In this document: positions 60,609-64,000 of the stretch, one piece after another | Layout of the letters: each line of letters begins with the position of its first letter | Numbering within the stretch: position 1 is the first letter of the stretch | NCBI RefSeq assembly: GCF_000974685.2 | Contig: NZ_AP018738.1 | Coordinates: 1,798,001 to 1,862,000 of the forward strand | DNA: 64,000 nt | Origin: Ferriphaselus amnicola | Lineage (GTDB): Bacteria > Pseudomonadota > Gammaproteobacteria > Burkholderiales > Gallionellaceae | Direction of reading: 5' to 3' | Notes under the pieces: generated by a model | Databases searched by the model: none | The model's input: only the letters and a program-made list of their open reading frames with translations | What the model was told of the DNA's origin: nothing | Position numbers and translations under genes: made by a program

Positions 60609-60836
60609 TCAGTCATCGCCCAGCACCGGCGCAGCCATGCGCACTTCGTTGAGTAAGTCCTCGGCGTGTAGTTCGGATTCAGCATGGATCATCTTGATGA
60701 GGGCGGTCGAACCTTCGGCCTGTGCTGCGCGCAATTGTTTGACCCGCGCCGAGGCATCGCGGTAAGTCTCGTGCTCTTCCAGTTTTTCCAACATGCGGAT
60801 GGGCCGCGCGTCGATACGGTAGATGAAATAGGGCAT
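60609..60836 (-). CDS. Small conserved-looking hypothetical protein
   Basis: 75 residues (MPYFIYRIDARPIRMLEKLE...), mostly helical and charged, with a single Met-rich start and no membrane segment or cysteine. It lies 3 bp downstream of the ankyrin gene and 14 bp upstream of moaA on the same strand, so it is almost certainly cotranscribed. I do not recognise the family. Confidence 0.7.
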   Translation of the reverse strand: MPYFIYRIDARPIRMLEKLEEHETYRDASARVKQLRAAQAEGSTALIKMIHAESELHAEDLLNEVRMAAPVLGDD

Positions 60837-60839
60837 GGC

Positions 60840-61412
60840 TCAGAGTGCCGGGCGCTTCATGAATGTGACGACATTGGAACCCGGTGCGTTCTTGCTTTCG
60901 CACGAACCTTCGCCCACGCCCAGCAACTGCTCGGCTTCGTGCAGCAGGTTGATCACATCGACGTAGTGTTTTTGTTTGACCATCATCAGCGCAGTATAAC
61001 CGCCTTCGTTGCGCGCAAGGACATCGGCTCCCGCACTCAGCAGCACTTCAACCACCGCTGTTTCGCCATAGCCTGCGGCCAACATCAAGGGGCGCACGCC
61101 GTAACCGATGGGAGCCTCGATGTCTGCACCCGCCGTGATCAGCGCCTGCACCACGTCAGCGAATCCGTGCTTCAACTCGGGGTTGTACACCGCCCGCGTC
61201 AAGGCTGACCAACCGGCGGCATCGACCGCATCGACTTCCGCACCCGCACCGAGCAGCATTTCGACCATAGGCAGATCGCCCCGCTGCGCCGCCAGCATCA
61301 GCAAAGTGTTGCCCTCGACGTCCCGCGTCTTGGCATACGCGCCAGACGATAGAATGCGCTGCGTCGTGGCCACATCACCCGCATTGATCGCGGCAAATAG
61401 TTTTTCGCTCAT
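60840..61412 (-). CDS. Ankyrin-repeat protein
   Basis: 190 residues with about four to five ankyrin repeats: EGNTLLMLAAQRGDLPMVEM, AGWSALTRAVYN, GVRPLMLAAGYGETAVVEV and GGYTALMMVKQKHYVDVINLL. No signal peptide, so a cytoplasmic protein-binding scaffold. The last 35 residues are non-repeat. Partner unknown; it is in a same-strand run with moaA and the hypothetical gene. Confidence 0.88.
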   Translation of the reverse strand: MSEKLFAAINAGDVATTQRILSSGAYAKTRDVEGNTLLMLAAQRGDLPMVEMLLGAGAEVDAVDAAGWSALTRAVYNPELKHGFADVVQALITAGADIEAPIGYGVRPLMLAAGYGETAVVEVLLSAGADVLARNEGGYTALMMVKQKHYVDVINLLHEAEQLLGVGEGSCESKNAPGSNVVTFMKRPAL

Positions 61413-61454
61413 AACTCTCTCCTCGATGACTCTGCCACCTGACTCGGTGGACGC

Positions 61455-62348
61455 TTATTTTTTAACAGTGTCTTGCAATACGGTGCGGATCGCTTCGGGT
61501 GTCTTCATGATATTCATGAAGCTGTTGCTACCCATCATGCTGAGATCCGGAAAATTGATAGCGATGCGGAAGCGCGCATACAGAGCATAGACTTTGCCAC
61601 CAGAAACCAGCACCTCGTAGGGAAGATGTGCGGTAGATTTCACATCCCGGAAATCGATCTCCGACATGATGAAACGATCATCTCGGTATTTGTCGCTGCT
61701 GCTTTTCAGGCCGACACCGAACACGCTTTCCTGCTTGCCGGGGATATCCACTCGATAGACTTTGCTCACGCCGTTGCTACCCTTCGAGAGCTTCGCATCG
61801 ACCGCCTGCACCGCCTCTTCGTAACTGCCGTACTCGGCCAACACACTGGGCTCATCGAAATACTCCATACCCATCATGTAGTGGTATTTACGTGCCGATT
61901 TCGCTGTCATACCTTGCGCACCGAACTCTTCCATCTTGCCGACCGCGCCCGCCAGTGCTGACGAGACTCCCGTCAGATCCCCTTTCATGCGATACACATG
62001 GGACATGTACACCGGATTGCTATAGCTGACTTGAACCTGACCTGCCGCCTCGGTCACCGAGACGCGCTGTACGGCGCCATAGCCGCCGAACTCCGAAGCT
62101 GCCGCGTTCTTTTTAAGTTCATCACTGGTCACCACGATGACGTTCGCTCCGGCATAGGGCGCATATTCGCCGACCACAGCGAAACCCGCACTCGTCAGCG
62201 CCGCTTTCGTTTGCACCGATTTCTCGGCCACGCTACCCGCCCCTTTTGAGCCGAGCACAAAAGGTTTAAGCAAAGCGTCGGCGGCCTGTACACCACTAGA
62301 GGCCAGCAAGAACAGCATGGGCAGCATGTATCTGTTAACACGTTTCAT
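61455..62348 (-). CDS. Periplasmic protein of unknown function (possibly DUF302-like)
   Basis: 297 residues with a clear signal peptide (MKRVNRYMLPMLFLLASSGV, cleavage probably after VQAA). The mature part has an alpha/beta look; the segment with SVQTKAALTSAGFAVVGEYA faintly recalls DUF302 domains, but I cannot confirm it. The C-terminal region includes PYEVLVSGGKVYALYARFRI. It lies between the ankyrin gene and the 2Fe-2S flavoreductase, 24 bp from the latter, so it is probably part of the same operon. Confidence 0.7.
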   Translation of the reverse strand: MKRVNRYMLPMLFLLASSGVQAADALLKPFVLGSKGAGSVAEKSVQTKAALTSAGFAVVGEYAPYAGANVIVVTSDELKKNAAASEFGGYGAVQRVSVTEAAGQVQVSYSNPVYMSHVYRMKGDLTGVSSALAGAVGKMEEFGAQGMTAKSARKYHYMMGMEYFDEPSVLAEYGSYEEAVQAVDAKLSKGSNGVSKVYRVDIPGKQESVFGVGLKSSSDKYRDDRFIMSEIDFRDVKSTAHLPYEVLVSGGKVYALYARFRIAINFPDLSMMGSNSFMNIMKTPEAIRTVLQDTVKK

Positions 62349-62372
62349 CTTCCACTCCTTGGGTTAGGTCAC

Positions 62373-63860
62373 TCAAACTGGCTCTGCAAAAACCCGTGTC
62401 TTCGGCATCCCGCGCTCCCGGAAGAACCGTTCCACACGCCGCACTACGATTTCTGGGCCTGCGATATAGATGTCGCCATCGGCGATATCCGCATGCTCGG
62501 CGACGAAGTCGCCCATCATCTTTAGCAACGTATCCTCACGCTTGAGCGACCAAGCTCTCAGGTCGAAGCCCGCTATTGTTTCCGTGTAACTAAACCCATC
62601 CAGCGCGTCAGCCCAAGCTCGGGCGACATTGCGCTGATACAGCTGCGCCAAGCCCGATGCGACCCACCATAGCTGGATGGACGCTACCTCACGCGAAAGC
62701 GCGTGCTCGATCAGGCTTCTGATCGGCGCGAAACCATCATCCAGCGCAATGAAATACAGCGGACGCGAAGATTTTTCGTGCAGGATGAACTCTCCCTGCG
62801 GCCCTTCCAGTTCCACAACTGCGTTCGCATGCAAACGGTCGAAGACGTAATCCGAAAACAGGTTTCCAGGTTGGCGACGTACGTGAAAGATCAGATTCCG
62901 GTCGTCGCACGGGCAACTGGCAATGGGCAATGTCGCCGTGAAAGATAAGCCGACACGCAACATCGCCCGCTGCCCTGCAAGAAAACGTAAACGCTGGCTA
63001 CGCGGCGTTTGCAGATGCAGCGCCATCATCTCGTCCGACAGCGACTCCAGCGATTTGACCTTGGTGGCGATCTGCTGGAAGGGAATATCCTGCACCCCAC
63101 CCGCTTCAACGGCTTCGATGGTCAAATCACTGACGGCGGTGTTGCTGCACAGCAAAACATAGCCGCTCTGCTTATCACGCTCGCTGATCACATAGTCATG
63201 ATGGCGGGTCTTCTTCACCTCGCCAGTCAGCACCTTGGCCTTGCACAATCCGCAATTCCCGCCACTGCATCCATAGTTGAGCGAGATGCCCGCGCGCATC
63301 GCCGCTTCCAGCAAAGTATCTTGGCCTTCCACCAGAAAGTCCTGTTTGCTCGGCAGCAACGTCACTTGGGCGGTCATCACCCGCAGGCAGCCGTCCTTGA
63401 TCGCCAGAGGATTACTGCTTCCCGGTTCCATCGCCGCCTCCACTTCCTGGACTAACCATGTCTTCAAATCTGCGATGGCGGCAGACGGCATCGGCTGTAC
63501 CTGATCCAGCTCACCCAACTTGTCCCAGAATTTCCCCAACATCGCGCTGAATCGCCCGACTTGGCTCTGGCTCTGCGCCAGTGACCGGCTCAGTTCGGTG
63601 ATGCGCGCCGCCAGCACCTCGGCATCGGGCAAGGCACGCTCGAACACCCGCTTGCCGAATGCCCGCTCTTTTATCTGCGCGACCCGAAGCAGCTCGACGT
63701 TATCTTCCATCTGCACATTCGGATAACAGGCGAGCAGGTCACTCACCGCAACCATGCCATCGTGGGAGAGCAGCTCCCCGAGTTGTATCCGCTTCTGCAA
63801 CTCGGTACGCGGCGCACCGACCAGCCTGGCCGCTCGTGTCAGACTCAATAACTCACCCAT
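62373..63860 (-). CDS. 2Fe-2S ferredoxin/flavoreductase fusion with HTH-like N-terminus
   Basis: 495 residues. Residues 1-60 (LSLTRAARLVGAPRTELQKR) look like a helix-turn-helix-type segment, followed by a helical region to about 155. Then comes a plant-type ferredoxin domain with CSGGNCGLC and a fourth Cys (LLCSN), and an FNR-like reductase. In the reductase the usual RxYS FAD motif reads LPIASCP and the nucleotide-binding GTGFAP motif reads DDGFAP, so cofactor binding may be altered. It resembles CDP-6-deoxyhexose or phenol hydroxylase-type reductases. The electron partner is unknown. Near a siroheme-pathway gene. Confidence 0.82.
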   Translation of the reverse strand: MGELLSLTRAARLVGAPRTELQKRIQLGELLSHDGMVAVSDLLACYPNVQMEDNVELLRVAQIKERAFGKRVFERALPDAEVLAARITELSRSLAQSQSQVGRFSAMLGKFWDKLGELDQVQPMPSAAIADLKTWLVQEVEAAMEPGSSNPLAIKDGCLRVMTAQVTLLPSKQDFLVEGQDTLLEAAMRAGISLNYGCSGGNCGLCKAKVLTGEVKKTRHHDYVISERDKQSGYVLLCSNTAVSDLTIEAVEAGGVQDIPFQQIATKVKSLESLSDEMMALHLQTPRSQRLRFLAGQRAMLRVGLSFTATLPIASCPCDDRNLIFHVRRQPGNLFSDYVFDRLHANAVVELEGPQGEFILHEKSSRPLYFIALDDGFAPIRSLIEHALSREVASIQLWWVASGLAQLYQRNVARAWADALDGFSYTETIAGFDLRAWSLKREDTLLKMMGDFVAEHADIADGDIYIAGPEIVVRRVERFFRERGMPKTRVFAEPV

Positions 63861-63901
63861 GCTCGCCCCCGTTTCGCTCTCGCATCACGTCAGGGCGAGC
63901 G

Positions 63902-64000
63902 CTAGTTCGCGCCGGGGTGAAACCAGGACAACTTGTCGCGTAAAGTGACCACGCCGCCGATGATGATGAGCGTCGGGGCTTGCGGCTTCTCGCGTTCAGC
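63902..64000 (-). CDS. Uroporphyrinogen-III C-methyltransferase, C-terminal end
   Basis: Only the last 32 codons are in the window. They read APTLIIIGGVVTLRDKLSWF and a short tail, the characteristic C-terminus of SAM-dependent uroporphyrinogen-III methyltransferases (CobA/SumT or the CysG C-terminal domain), which lead to sirohaem. The start lies beyond base 64000. It is 41 bp upstream of the flavoreductase on the same strand. Confidence 0.75.
   Translation of the reverse strand, partial: AEREKPQAPTLIIIGGVVTLRDKLSWFHPGAN

Overview
The window reads as chromosomal DNA of a betaproteobacterium. The best fit is the Nitrosomonadales/Gallionellaceae type (neutrophilic iron oxidisers and relatives). 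This rests on synteny (hemA-prfA-prmC-grxD, tpiA-secG-tRNA-Leu, rimP-nusA-infB-rbfA-truB-rpsO-pnp, recJ-prfB, lysC-tRNA-Ser) and on the very high density of PAS/GGDEF proteins; it was not checked by any search. Base composition is moderately G+C-rich, and nearly all of the sequence is coding.

Layout. 1-12 kb: housekeeping genes (mltB, trxB, an Smr protein, a GAF-PAS-GGDEF protein, alaS, tRNA-Leu, secG, tpiA, grxD, prmC, prfA, hemA). The middle of alaS is a low-G+C mosaic patch. 12-31.5 kb: a large signalling block. On the minus strand are a chemoreceptor and a HisKA_2 kinase/ANTAR regulator pair. On the plus strand are two consecutive operons for c-di-GMP and two-component signalling. The first encodes a haem-c-motif diguanylate cyclase, REC-PAS, HDOD, two near-duplicate histidine kinases and a degenerate REC-HD-GYP protein. 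The second encodes a PilZ protein, PAS-GGDEF and MASE1-PAS-GGDEF-EAL. 31.4-42.5 kb: yceH, mnmC and the complete nus/infB/rpsO/pnp operon. 42.6-46.9 kb: an amidotransferase, a 56-residue membrane protein, uvrB and an EamA exporter behind an attenuator-like leader. 46.9-49.2 kb: a decayed accessory patch with a methyltransferase pseudogene split by a 267-bp inverted-repeat element, a NERD-type gene remnant and an intact NERD protein. 49.2-55 kb: prfB (programmed frameshift), an MgtC/DUF4010 protein, recJ with an in-frame palindromic insertion, lysC and tRNA-Ser. 55-64 kb: a nearly complete molybdenum-cofactor cluster, an ankyrin protein, a periplasmic protein, an unusual 2Fe-2S flavoreductase and the end of a uroporphyrinogen-III methyltransferase gene.

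The most interesting observation is a ~58-bp element present twice, at 16681-16738 and 25154-25210, once in the 5' leader of each c-di-GMP operon. Both copies start about 6-7 bp after a similar sigma70-like promoter. Both can form the same long hairpin or an alternative GCAAC/GTTGC hairpin. Both contain an AGGGGG sequence and a GTG codon in the 3' arm, and that GTG opens a reading frame ending exactly at the start codon of the downstream gene. This looks like a cis-regulatory RNA shared by the two operons. I do not recognise it as a known riboswitch class.

Genes in the signalling block plausibly form one network: redox/haem and cytoplasmic inputs feed two paralogous kinases, two receiver proteins and an HDOD protein, while four GGDEF proteins (all with an RxxD inhibitory site), one EAL domain and one PilZ protein set and read c-di-GMP. 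The Mo-cofactor genes form a separate unit containing moaA, moaC, moaD, moaE, mobA, mobB, moeA and mog.
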